DNA of 64,000 nucleotides from Xenorhabdus poinarii G6 (GTDB lineage Bacteria; Pseudomonadota; Gammaproteobacteria; Enterobacterales; Enterobacteriaceae): NCBI RefSeq assembly GCF_000968175.1, contig NZ_FO704551.1, positions 2,666,001 to 2,730,000 of the forward strand, read 5' to 3'. Shown piece by piece: positions 9,813 to 18,397 of this stretch (position 1 is its first letter; each line of letters starts with the position of its first letter). The notes under the pieces were generated by a model. It saw only the letters and a program-made list of their open reading frames with translations, ran no database searches and was not told where the DNA came from. The position numbers and the translations under genes were made by a program.

Positions 9813-10307
9813 ATGTCTAAAATAAACACTGAAATTTATTCTGCATTCACAGATGAAACCAAAGATTCAATAACACGCAGTTTCAACCTTTCAATGCAAG
9901 ATAAATTATCTCCTGATGAACTTAAAAAACAATCTAGTGAGCTTTTTAGCGTAAATAAAATTGCAATAAAACTAGATGCCGGTGCGTATATCATTCACAA
10001 AAATCTTTTTCAGACAGCTGTCACTGTGAGGGTAGAAGAAGAACCTAATATTTATTCTAAGAGGTTTAAAGGCGTGGGATCGGGGATCATTCTTGGACTC
10101 GCGGGATTATATTGGGGGGTGATATATTCTGACGTTGAGCCTGATACCCTTTTTAATACTACAAATAATTTTTGGGCAGGTTCAGCCATAGGCGGATTGT
10201 ATGTTGGGTTCTATCATGACTCTTGGAAAATGGCATATTTTTTGGCAGCAGGTCTGGCGTTTATAGCTGGAGCCTGTGCTGGAGATGGACGTTTTTATGA
10301 TATATAA
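9813..10307 (+). CDS. VapA/VapB-like virulence-associated protein (putative)
   Basis: 164 aa from the ATG at 9813, preceded by AAGGTGG at a good distance; an in-frame GTG at 9804 lies inside that ribosome site. The C-terminal half (about residues 75-164) has the pattern of the Rhodococcus equi Vap beta-barrel domain: GSG...GLAGLYWGVIYSD, a -L-x-N-T-T-N-F- stretch, GGLYVGFY, then a Gly/Ala-rich run ending GACAGDGRFYD. R. equi Vaps are exported and alter phagosomes. Here no N-terminal signal peptide is visible (the first 60 residues are polar and charged). Vap-like annotations in Xenorhabdus/Photorhabdus are from memory. It stands alone in AT-rich DNA. Family call moderate; role in virulence is inference. 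Confidence 0.6.
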   Translation: MSKINTEIYSAFTDETKDSITRSFNLSMQDKLSPDELKKQSSELFSVNKIAIKLDAGAYIIHKNLFQTAVTVRVEEEPNIYSKRFKGVGSGIILGLAGLYWGVIYSDVEPDTLFNTTNNFWAGSAIGGLYVGFYHDSWKMAYFLAAGLAFIAGACAGDGRFYDI

Positions 10308-10489
10308 TCTCTACTATTCATTGTTAATTGGATTGTATAGTTGAATTTTTAATCTAAGAATCTATATATTAAATTTTAAAGCATAAAATAATTCTTAATG
10401 AGAAAGCTTAGTTGTTACTTGGTGAATATAAATACAATTTATTGTGGGGATGAAGAACATTATTTCTCAGATGATTTTTTTATTCTTAG

Positions 10490-10522
10490 TTGCTGACCAT
10501 CTACAGTAAAGATGGTCAGCAA
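10490..10522. terminator. 13-bp perfect stem-loop, possible terminator or element end
   Basis: TTGCTGACCATCT pairs perfectly with AGATGGTCAGCAA around a 7-base loop. No U-tract follows directly on either strand. A related string TTGCTGACCACCTT occurs at 17699-17712 beyond the Rhs gene, so this may be a mobile-element end or recombination motif rather than a terminator. Confidence 0.4.
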
Positions 10523-10532
10523 TAGGGCTGGG

Positions 10533-10770
10533 TCACTCACGCGGTCGGTAATTGTCAACATATTTAGCACCAAAATAGTTGGCACCAAAATCCCCCCGGC
10601 AACCGAACAAAAGGGTTTTCCCCTCAACCTGCTTTTGACGGCGGAGGCAATCTCATGAAAGTCAATCCACCCTCCCTTTGCTCGACGGCATTGGCGTACA
10701 ACACAAAAACGGTTTCATGAAACGGCGTGGCAAAACCGTGCTGGCAGATCAAAGCGGGTACAAAGTGACT
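10533..10770 (-). pseudogene. Frame-broken gene relic of unknown family
   Basis: Minus-strand translation gives protein-like stretches only if the frame changes twice: SHFVPALICQHGFATPFHET then VFVLYANAVEQREGG; then IDFHEIASAVKSRL in a second frame; then GKTLLFGCRGDFGANYFGAK and YVDNYRPRE with a TGA at 10533-10535 in a third. The pieces join without gaps, as expected for a decayed coding sequence. I do not recognise the family. It could be a transposase, toxin or enzyme tail. Confidence 0.4.
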
Positions 10771-10840
10771 TCAAATCAAAGTATATTGGTTATGCTGCAT
10801 AAATGATGTATTTTGCCGCCGGGTTAATAATGAATTTTCA

Positions 10841-10908
10841 TCATTAAATAATATTATGAAAAAATATATCATTAAATAATATTATGAAAAAATATATCAT
10901 TAAATAAT
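10841..10908. repeat. 28-bp tandem direct repeat, 2.4 copies
   Basis: Copies start at 10841, 10869 and 10897 (the third stops after 12 bases). The unit is AT-only apart from one C and one G. The two full copies are identical, suggesting recent duplication. The units are contiguous with no spacers, so this is not a CRISPR. Confidence 0.85.
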
Positions 10909-11226
10909 AATTTGTTACTATTTTTATTTTAACTTCTATCTGGAGTATCAAGTAATTTAATTAATGTAATATTTGTTTTTATGATTTATTCTTGAAGTAT
11001 TTCAAGGTTGGGTCTAGTATTTATATATACCTAATGTGAACAATGGAATGTCGCTATATTATTCTTTAAAATCGTATTGGTGGGAGAATATCATTAACGA
11101 TAGAAATTTCTATTGTTAATAGGATTGTATCTAATAGATCCCTGGTTATATCCTAATGGAAAGAACAAGGTTACATTAAAAGGATAATTCGTTTTTTTCA
11201 TTCTTGCTTTTCAAAGGGGAATTATA

Positions 11227-12324
11227 ATGAATACACAGCAAAATAAGAGTTTTTCAAAAGAAATCAAGGGACTACCAACCTTTAATCTCGTATTATCTGA
11301 TGGCAGCATGAATGGCGAGCTGTTTGCCAATGGAAATATGCAAGTTGGTATCATTATTAATATACGAGCTGCGACTGATAATAATGAGGATATTGTACAA
11401 CTATCTCCTGAACAATTAGATAGTATTGAATTAGTTAATAAAATAACCCGCGAAAAATTATCGGGTGAGTGGGAATACAGTTCTGAGCCAAACGATTACT
11501 TTCACCAGTTTCCACGCAGTGGTACAACAAGAGAAGCAAATGTATCATATGGAAGAGACACCGCCAATGATGACAATGAACCCCAATTAAAAATTTATTG
11601 GCTGAAAACAAAAAAAATTGAAACCATCGAGATAATAGCAAGAGTAACATTGGATGGAAAAACATTTTTATCAGATGATTCTCATCATAAGGGATCACAT
11701 ATTGTCGTTACAAGCCATCGACCAATCATTTATCATGCTGATAGTCTGATGTTACAAATTGAAAATCAAGTCGCTTATGGCACATATGAAGTTAAAGAGA
11801 CCGTTGTTATGTATGATATTTTTGGAACACACTCGTCGGTTACATATAAATACCCGAATTGGACTCAAAATAATTATTATCTCATCCCTAAAGAAGGTAA
11901 TGGATTTGCAGTGCATGATGTTGATATTCAAAACACCATAAACGATGATGATCCTCTTCAATATAATTACCGAAGATTTACCCATCATACAAAAGGTGAC
12001 AATTTTTACCTTTGGTTTATTTGGGGGACATATAGCGCTAAAAGAACGGCTGGAGCAGCTTATCGAAGCTTAACACTGGAGCCCATGTCTCATAGTAGCA
12101 GTGTAACAAGGGAAGCAACCCCACAAGAGGAAATACTCACAACACCACGCACTGATGTTGTGAGTTTTAGTCGGCTTTATTTCGAAAGTCCAGCAGTTAA
12201 TTTTTGGGTTGATAAACCAGATCAAATCCCAAAATTCAAATTCCGTGATATCTATGGTAATGAGTCTGTTTTTCTAAAAGTTATCATGGATAATGCAGAT
12301 TCATTTCATCTACAAGAGGGCTGA
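11227..12324 (+). CDS. Hypothetical beta-rich protein upstream of the Rhs gene
   Basis: 365 aa, with a strong ribosome site (AGGGGA, ATG seven bases on). No signal peptide, membrane segment or family motif is recognised. The N-terminal third (about 15-60) resembles an Ig-like/bacterial adhesion-type strand pattern (LVLSDGSMNGELFANGNMQV, then VQLSPEQLDSIELVNK). Residues about 160-290 are rich in aromatic residues (Tyr, Trp, Phe), and the last 60 contain SFSRLYFESPAVNFWVDKPD. A fully beta soluble protein is likely. It is codirectional with, and 208 bp upstream of, the Rhs gene, which suggests a joint role (chaperone, adaptor, binding or delivery partner), but this is context only. Codon use is AT-rich like the rest of the island and unlike the Rhs shell. 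Confidence 0.75.
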   Translation: MNTQQNKSFSKEIKGLPTFNLVLSDGSMNGELFANGNMQVGIIINIRAATDNNEDIVQLSPEQLDSIELVNKITREKLSGEWEYSSEPNDYFHQFPRSGTTREANVSYGRDTANDDNEPQLKIYWLKTKKIETIEIIARVTLDGKTFLSDDSHHKGSHIVVTSHRPIIYHADSLMLQIENQVAYGTYEVKETVVMYDIFGTHSSVTYKYPNWTQNNYYLIPKEGNGFAVHDVDIQNTINDDDPLQYNYRRFTHHTKGDNFYLWFIWGTYSAKRTAGAAYRSLTLEPMSHSSSVTREATPQEEILTTPRTDVVSFSRLYFESPAVNFWVDKPDQIPKFKFRDIYGNESVFLKVIMDNADSFHLQEG

Positions 12325-12532
12325 ATGGTATAATTTCTATTTCATACCCTAGAGATAGAGGATATAAACGGAAATATTAAAAATAGGATTATATTTCAAT
12401 TATTATTTTTAAACCTAAATATTATTTAATGTTTTATCTGGCTATTAACCTTATTTATTCATGATATTAATTGTCATTTAAATAGCGATTTATGACTACC
12501 ATAACATTCTGCCCTTAAAAAAGGTGATGAAG

Positions 12533-15500
12533 ATGAATAATAATTTTTTCTCTCAGGCGGCTAATTTTCAGAGCACGGCGGCGGGTAGTGTCGATCCGCG
12601 TACCGGACTATTTAATTACGTGATGCCGGTGGCTCACCTTATCGGCAATAACCGTCTTGGTCCAGAGCAAATTTTCGCACTTACTTATAGTCCCCTCAAC
12701 GGGGTGGATAGGGGATTTGGCATCGGTTTTTCCCTGGGACTCACTCAATATGATGCCAAAAACCGACTTTTAATGCTCTCAACGGGTGAGCAGTATAAAG
12801 TGTTTGAAACGGATGAAAAGGTCACTTTAAAACAATATAAACAGGATGTGGTTCGCTTTGAAAAGGACGTCGAGCAGAATGTCTACCGAGTGACTCATAA
12901 ATCCGGTCTGGTGGAGATCCTCAACGGTTCCCGGCATCTCTATGATCTCAAAGTGCCTACTCAAATAGTCAACCCGTTGGGATATACCCTAAAACTGGAC
13001 TGGGTTTATGATACGGAGAGTATACCCCGTCTTACTGCTGTATCGGACGAAGGGCAGATACTGTTAAAAATCCATGAAAAAACGGCCGCCTATACCTATA
13101 TTACGGTCTGGCCTGAATCATCGGAATCTTATGGTATCCGGTTACTTTTTGAGAATGATAAAGTCACTCAGATTAACAATGAGACGAGTAACCAAACGTT
13201 AATCTGGAAGCTGGAATATGACTCAGACAGCGGTTTTTTAACCCGAGTTTTATCTCCGACAGGCAACACTGAATTTGTGGATTACGATTTTGACGGTCAT
13301 CAGTTTCCCGAAGAGGCAGATTTGCCGCCTTTGCCGTATGTCACCCGGTACATACAACATTCAAAACAAAATCCTGAAATCATCAGACACTATGAATATA
13401 CCGAATCTAATTTTCTGGGTTATGGGAGTAAAGAGAGCTGGAATGAGGATGAAGATTATCTCTATGGTGTCCTGACAGACTATCACTACGGCTCAACTGA
13501 ATATTGGGACAATGGCCATGAGCAGCGTAGCATTACCCGACTTTACAATAACTACCATCTGCTGATTTCAGAAAATGTGCAACAAAACAGCTGCCAGCGG
13601 CAGCATGAGACGAAATATTATGCCCGAATAGGGCAGACATTTGATGAACAGCCGAAGCAGTTCCAGTTGCCGGAATCCGCCACGGTTCGCTTTATCAGCG
13701 ACAGCGGTCAGCGAGAGGAAGAAACCCAAACCGAGTTTGATTCGACAGGCAATCCCACCGTCCAGATCGCGTCGGACGGTACTCGAACGGCGTGGGATTA
13801 TTATCCGGCAGAGGGGGAAGCGGGTAAATGTCCGGCTGATCCACACGGGTTTGTTCGTTACGTAAAATCCAAAACGATCACTCCGCCATCGGCAGAGGGC
13901 TATAACGATGTGCCTGTTTATCAGGTGATCTACCACTATGATCCATTATCCACGCGCCCTGGCAGTTTGACCGATTATGCGGTCGTTTGTGCCTGGCAGG
14001 GGGTGTACAGTGACGGTCAGCTGCTGCACGCGAGTCAGACCCGGTATATGGATAAGGAGGCGTCTCCCCATCATGGGCGGGTGGCGTCCATTGAAGAGAC
14101 CGTGTACAGCATACCGGAGGCCGGTTCAGCGGCAACCGTCCCACACTGGACAAGTCAGAAGACCTTCAGCTATATCCTAAAAGAAGGGAAACTACAGCGT
14201 ACTATACAGTGGCGTGGGTATGACGGACTCACCGCAGTCGGAACACAGGTTAAATCGTGTTTCAGTGGTAAAGTGTTGCATGAACAGGATCCGCTGGGTT
14301 GCACGATCCATTATGACTACGATGATATCGGACGTTTACTGAAACAGGTGAATAATGCCCACACCCGTTATGCCCGGGAAACACAGTATGCCTACACCAT
14401 TGAAGAACAGCCCTGGGCGGTCACCACTGCCCAGCAGGATGTCTGGGGCAATCAGGCCCGGATCCGATTTGACGGACAGGGACGGCCCTGTCATCAGGAA
14501 ATACTGGCGAAGGGGCAGGAAGCGCAAGGCTGGTTTCGGGTGTTTGACACTGAGTATGACAGCTGGGGGCGGGTAGTTGTCCAGAACGCCTATGATTGGC
14601 TGCCTGTGGGCACAGACCCGGAACAGGTTGAGCCGATTTCTATCCGTCAGCAGGTCACCTATGACAACTGGGGGGAGCTCTGCCGGATAACGGATGGGAC
14701 AGGCAAACGAGTACTGAAGGATTACGATCCAGTGACCCAGACAATCCGCAGTACGACGGAAGCGGATGGCCTGCTTTTCGGCCACACGGAAACGGTGTTC
14801 GATCTGCGGCATCGGCCACTGACGGTGACCCTGTACGACAGTCAGGGCAAACAGGCAAGTCAGCAACGGTATCATTACGACGGTTTGGGACGGTTGCGGG
14901 CTACGGTGGATGAACTGGAACAGAAGACCGAATACACCTATGACGTGTTTAACCGGATATCAACTATCCAGTACAGTGATGGTACGGTAGTCCGGAAATG
15001 CTATGCGCCATTCAGCACCGACAACCTGCTTACGCAGATTGAAGCAGATGGGAATGTGCTAGGTAAACGTGAGTTTGACAGCCTACACCGGATGATATCG
15101 ACCACAGTTAGTGGCCGCACCTACCTCGCCACCTATCAGGAAAGTCTTCCTGCGCCTGAGACGGTCACCGACCCGCTCGGGCAGACCGTACACCATCAGT
15201 ATGAACCCCTGCTCGGCAACGCTCTGCTCCAAATGACGGCGCAGGGCATCAAACAACACTTTACCTATGATACCAAAACCGGCGTGGTGGCCGGGGCGGT
15301 AGCGGAACAGCAGACGTCCCGGGTATTCAAGTATACGCCTGCCGGGCAGTTACAACAGGAAACCGTACGTTTTGATGATCCCGGTGCCGGTGCTGCCCGG
15401 AACACCGAGTACATTTATTCGCCGGCAGGGAAATTGACGGCGTACCGGGATGTGACAGGAAAAACCCACCAGATGCGTTTTGACACGCTGGGGCGTCCGA

Positions 15501-17596
15501 TTGAAACGACAGACGAGGCGATTAGCGTGACATACCGCTATGATGCCGCTAGTCGAGTGTACAGCTGGACAGTACACGACAAAGAAACTGAGCAACAGCT
15601 GATCACAACCCTGACATGGGATGACTTTGGTCGGGAAATAGGTCGCCGGATTGAAACCGGCACGGAAGTTCTGACACAAGAGCAGACCTATACGATCACC
15701 GGTCAGCTGGCGAGCAGGATCACCCATTCCCAGCAGGTTGGGTTGTTACGTCAGGAAAGCTATACCTATGATATTGCCCGTCGCTGGCTAACGGAATATC
15801 AGTGTGCGGGGGCAGAGTGTCCGCAGGATGCGTATGGGATGTCTCTGACCTGCCAGCAATTTACCTATGACCGGCTGGGGAATATCCTGACCTGCGTTAC
15901 GACGTTGTCGGACGGTAGCCGTGATATGGCTACATTCAGTTACAGTCCATCAGATCCCTGCCAGTTGCAGCAGATTACTCACACGCACCCGGAATATCCG
16001 GCTATTATCACACTGACCTATGATAAGGCTGGCCGATTGATCCGGGATGAGGCGGGGCGTGAACTCACCTACGATGCTCTGAGCCGGCTGGCTTCAGTGA
16101 CGCTTAAAGATAACGCCAGCCGTTATGGGTATGATGCGGCTGGCCAGCTGGTGCTACAACAATTGGGCAGCGAACAAACCCGTGAACTGTACTATCAGGG
16201 CAGTGTCCGGGTGGCGGAAGTGCTGCGCGAAAGCGGGGCAGAAACCCGGCTGGTGCACGCAAACGGAGTACCAGCGGCGACATTGACCGGACGTGGTGCG
16301 TATTTGCTGGGTACGGACAGGCAGGGCAGTGTGTTGATGAGTCAACAAAATACAGACACACTGACCCGTTATTGCTTCACACCCTATGGGCAGCAGGCGG
16401 CAGAAGCGTGTAACCCGGATCTACCCGCTTATACTGGTGAACGGTTAGACCCGGTGGGAGGTGGCTATCATTTGGGGAATGGCTACCGCACGTATAACCC
16501 GGTGCTGATGCGATTTACAACGCCGGACAGTTTAAGCCCGTTCGGTGCTGGTGGTCTGAACCCGTATGTCTACTGTCTGGGCGACCCGATCAACCTGAGC
16601 GACCCGAGCGGGCATATGAGTCTGGGGAGTATTCTTGGAATTGTGTTTGGTACGATTGGTCTGATCGTGGGGGTGGCGGCGGCTATCCCGACTGGCGGGG
16701 CGTCTCTGAGTATCGGGGCGGCGATTTTAGCCGGCGTGGGTTTTCTGGGAGATGCAACGGGTATTGCCAGTGCAGCAACTGAAGAGAGCAATCCGCAGGC
16801 ATCGGCAGTACTGGGCTGGGTGTCTTTAGGGCTGGGCGCTGTGAGCCTGGGGAGCGCGCTACTTGGCGGACTGGCTCGGGGAATGCGACAAGTAGATAAA
16901 CGGTTGGTAAGCAGTTTTGCGCAGGGGCTGAGCGGAAGGGGTGCCGCTGCCGCGGGAGGAAGTGGTCTTCACACTACCGCTATGGCAGGTGCTCAGGCTG
17001 TCAGAGAAACAACGTATGTACGCGCTTTCAGAGAGATTAAAAACTTACTGGGTAGTGATGTTGTGGAAACCATAGGTAATAGCCAGATAAATAATATTGA
17101 GGTTAATTTGGAGACGCTTAGTAATAGGGTTCAACCCCAGAGTTATAGTACAGTGTTCGGAAATATTTTAAAATTAGGGTTTTGGGAAACCTCCCCAGGA
17201 AGTAATCTATGGAGAATAGATAACACTGTGGCACTCAGGTCTTTTCCTGGTCAAAGCACTCATGTGAATATAACAAGTGATATTTACCTAAAGTTATATG
17301 CGCAATATATTACTGACGTTTGTGCTGTAACGCATACTTCCTATATTAATTCAGCGCGTTCAATGATTGATTTTTACGTAGCAAATGGAACGCACTTTAA
17401 TGAGAATATGATGTTAACAATACAACTAATCTGGGGGTACTCCGAATATACGCATAGCGTAGCGTTTAAAGATTGGCTAGTCACTGAAATGGCACTAAGA
17501 TTTCCTTCCAGGGAACAAGATATACTAGCAAGTGGTACCCGTATTCCAGCCGACGACCCAAATGCCCTTTGTTCATTATATAATAGCTACTTTTAA
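12533..17596 (+). CDS. Rhs/YD-repeat protein with variable C-terminal domain, putative polymorphic toxin
   Basis: 1687 aa from ATG 12533 (AAGG eight bases upstream; in-frame GTG 12524 and ATG 12527 also exist). The N-terminus (SVDPRTGLFNYVMPV, residues about 18-32, then LTYSPLNGVDRGFGIGFSL) is the type found in orphan Rhs proteins of Pseudomonas and entomopathogens, not in TccC. YD repeats (YDxxGR, GQL, YTYD motifs) fill about 550-1290 and should form the closed beta shell. The Rhs core ends PVLMRFTTPDSLSPFGAGGL then NPYVYCLGDPINLSDPSGH, with DPSG near 1357, the expected self-cleavage border. A hydrophobic Gly/Ala segment (about 1364-1430) follows, then an unrecognised C-terminal domain (about 1475-1687). 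The shell is GC-richer than the flanks; the C-terminal part is AT-rich, the usual sign of a swapped toxin module. No TcA/TcB, VgrG or T6SS gene lies nearby and no immunity gene follows. Confidence 0.9.
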   Translation: MNNNFFSQAANFQSTAAGSVDPRTGLFNYVMPVAHLIGNNRLGPEQIFALTYSPLNGVDRGFGIGFSLGLTQYDAKNRLLMLSTGEQYKVFETDEKVTLKQYKQDVVRFEKDVEQNVYRVTHKSGLVEILNGSRHLYDLKVPTQIVNPLGYTLKLDWVYDTESIPRLTAVSDEGQILLKIHEKTAAYTYITVWPESSESYGIRLLFENDKVTQINNETSNQTLIWKLEYDSDSGFLTRVLSPTGNTEFVDYDFDGHQFPEEADLPPLPYVTRYIQHSKQNPEIIRHYEYTESNFLGYGSKESWNEDEDYLYGVLTDYHYGSTEYWDNGHEQRSITRLYNNYHLLISENVQQNSCQRQHETKYYARIGQTFDEQPKQFQLPESATVRFISDSGQREEETQTEFDSTGNPTVQIASDGTRTAWDYYPAEGEAGKCPADPHGFVRYVKSKTITPPSAEGYNDVPVYQVIYHYDPLSTRPGSLTDYAVVCAWQGVYSDGQLLHASQTRYMDKEASPHHGRVASIEETVYSIPEAGSAATVPHWTSQKTFSYILKEGKLQRTIQWRGYDGLTAVGTQVKSCFSGKVLHEQDPLGCTIHYDYDDIGRLLKQVNNAHTRYARETQYAYTIEEQPWAVTTAQQDVWGNQARIRFDGQGRPCHQEILAKGQEAQGWFRVFDTEYDSWGRVVVQNAYDWLPVGTDPEQVEPISIRQQVTYDNWGELCRITDGTGKRVLKDYDPVTQTIRSTTEADGLLFGHTETVFDLRHRPLTVTLYDSQGKQASQQRYHYDGLGRLRATVDELEQKTEYTYDVFNRISTIQYSDGTVVRKCYAPFSTDNLLTQIEADGNVLGKREFDSLHRMISTTVSGRTYLATYQESLPAPETVTDPLGQTVHHQYEPLLGNALLQMTAQGIKQHFTYDTKTGVVAGAVAEQQTSRVFKYTPAGQLQQETVRFDDPGAGAARNTEYIYSPAGKLTAYRDVTGKTHQMRFDTLGRPIETTDEAISVTYRYDAASRVYSWTVHDKETEQQLITTLTWDDFGREIGRRIETGTEVLTQEQTYTITGQLASRITHSQQVGLLRQESYTYDIARRWLTEYQCAGAECPQDAYGMSLTCQQFTYDRLGNILTCVTTLSDGSRDMATFSYSPSDPCQLQQITHTHPEYPAIITLTYDKAGRLIRDEAGRELTYDALSRLASVTLKDNASRYGYDAAGQLVLQQLGSEQTRELYYQGSVRVAEVLRESGAETRLVHANGVPAATLTGRGAYLLGTDRQGSVLMSQQNTDTLTRYCFTPYGQQAAEACNPDLPAYTGERLDPVGGGYHLGNGYRTYNPVLMRFTTPDSLSPFGAGGLNPYVYCLGDPINLSDPSGHMSLGSILGIVFGTIGLIVGVAAAIPTGGASLSIGAAILAGVGFLGDATGIASAATEESNPQASAVLGWVSLGLGAVSLGSALLGGLARGMRQVDKRLVSSFAQGLSGRGAAAAGGSGLHTTAMAGAQAVRETTYVRAFREIKNLLGSDVVETIGNSQINNIEVNLETLSNRVQPQSYSTVFGNILKLGFWETSPGSNLWRIDNTVALRSFPGQSTHVNITSDIYLKLYAQYITDVCAVTHTSYINSARSMIDFYVANGTHFNENMMLTIQLIWGYSEYTHSVAFKDWLVTEMALRFPSREQDILASGTRIPADDPNALCSLYNSYF

Positions 17597-17721
17597 CCCG
17601 ATTTTTGGATAAGAAATCGAACTAATAAATTTCTCAAATAGGGCACTCTCACCACCGAAGTATAACAGGATGTCTGTTGACCATTTTAGGGTGTGTGATT
17701 GCTGACCACCTTAAATGGAAG

Positions 17722-17753
17722 AAACCGTCACTGAAAATTTTCAGTGACGGTTT
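17722..17753. terminator. Perfect 16-bp palindromic terminator between rhs and cysC
   Basis: AAACCGTCACTGAAAA is followed directly by its exact reverse complement, giving a long stem flanked by A/T runs on both strands, between the convergent Rhs gene and cysC. It suits a bidirectional terminator. Confidence 0.8.
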
Positions 17754-17800
17754 AAACGAAATTCGGGTTAATGACATAGAGTGTTTTTTTGATGTTGTTG

Positions 17801-18397
17801 CTAAGCTAACAGGAAACCGCGGTTTTTCAGGACAAAAAGGATTTTTTCAATAGAAGCGCCTATGGATTGTGCGCCATCCAAATGCACGTCTGGCCGGTCA
17901 GGCGCTTCATAAGCTGCATCAATTCCGGTGAAATCGGGTAATTCTCCCGCTCGTGCCTTTTTATACAATCCTTTGGGATCACGGGATTCACATATTTCCA
18001 GGGGAGTATCAACATAGACTTCAATAAATTGAGCTTTTTCCATTAATTCACGTACTTTTTGCCGTTCTGCCCGATGGGGGGAAATAAAAGCGGTCAATAC
18101 GACCAACCCCGCATCCACCATCAATTTTGAGACTTCACCGATCCGCCGGATATTCTCCTGCCGATCCCTTTCAGAAAAGCCCAAATCACGGCACAAACCA
18201 TGACGAATATTATCGCCATCCAGTAAATACGTTTTGATTCCCTGAGAAAATAATGCCTGCTCCAATGCCCCCGCCAGGGTCGATTTCCCTGAACCAGATA
18301 GTCCGGTAAACCAAATCACCAGGGCAGGATGCCCATTGGCATGTTCTCGCTGTGCTCTCTCTAAAACATGTGAGTGCCAGATGATATTCTGAACCAC
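17801..18397 (-). CDS. cysC: Adenylyl-sulfate kinase
   Basis: Phosphorylates APS to PAPS in assimilatory sulfate reduction. 198 aa. The P-loop GLSGSGKST lies near residues 32-40; [16 protein letters not shown] and FISPHRAER are the APS-binding motifs. It starts with GTG at 18397, immediately after the cysN stop, with a strong GGAGG seven bases upstream, which decides the start. Last gene of cysDNC. Confidence 0.97.
   Translation of the reverse strand: MVQNIIWHSHVLERAQREHANGHPALVIWFTGLSGSGKSTLAGALEQALFSQGIKTYLLDGDNIRHGLCRDLGFSERDRQENIRRIGEVSKLMVDAGLVVLTAFISPHRAERQKVRELMEKAQFIEVYVDTPLEICESRDPKGLYKKARAGELPDFTGIDAAYEAPDRPDVHLDGAQSIGASIEKILFVLKNRGFLLA

Larger units (their letters stand above)
10308..11226. 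other. 919-bp AT-rich gap holding a palindrome, a gene relic and a tandem repeat
   Basis: No intact gene. It contains a 13-bp-stem palindrome (10490-10522), a frame-broken minus-strand relic (10533-10770) and a 28-bp tandem repeat (10841-10908). After that comes about 300 bp of AT-rich DNA leading to the gene at 11227, presumably with its promoter. Confidence 0.6.

Noticed and set aside
10841..10908. Possible CRISPR array
   Set aside because: Repeat units are contiguous with no spacers and there are no cas genes.
13568..16791. Several 65-180 codon minus-strand frames within the Rhs gene
   Set aside because: Antisense shadows in a GC-richer repetitive gene; no start signals or family match.
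12533..17596. TccC-type Tc toxin subunit
   Set aside because: The N-terminus and length differ from TccC (about 900-1000 aa), and no TcA or TcB gene is present; only the Rhs core is shared.
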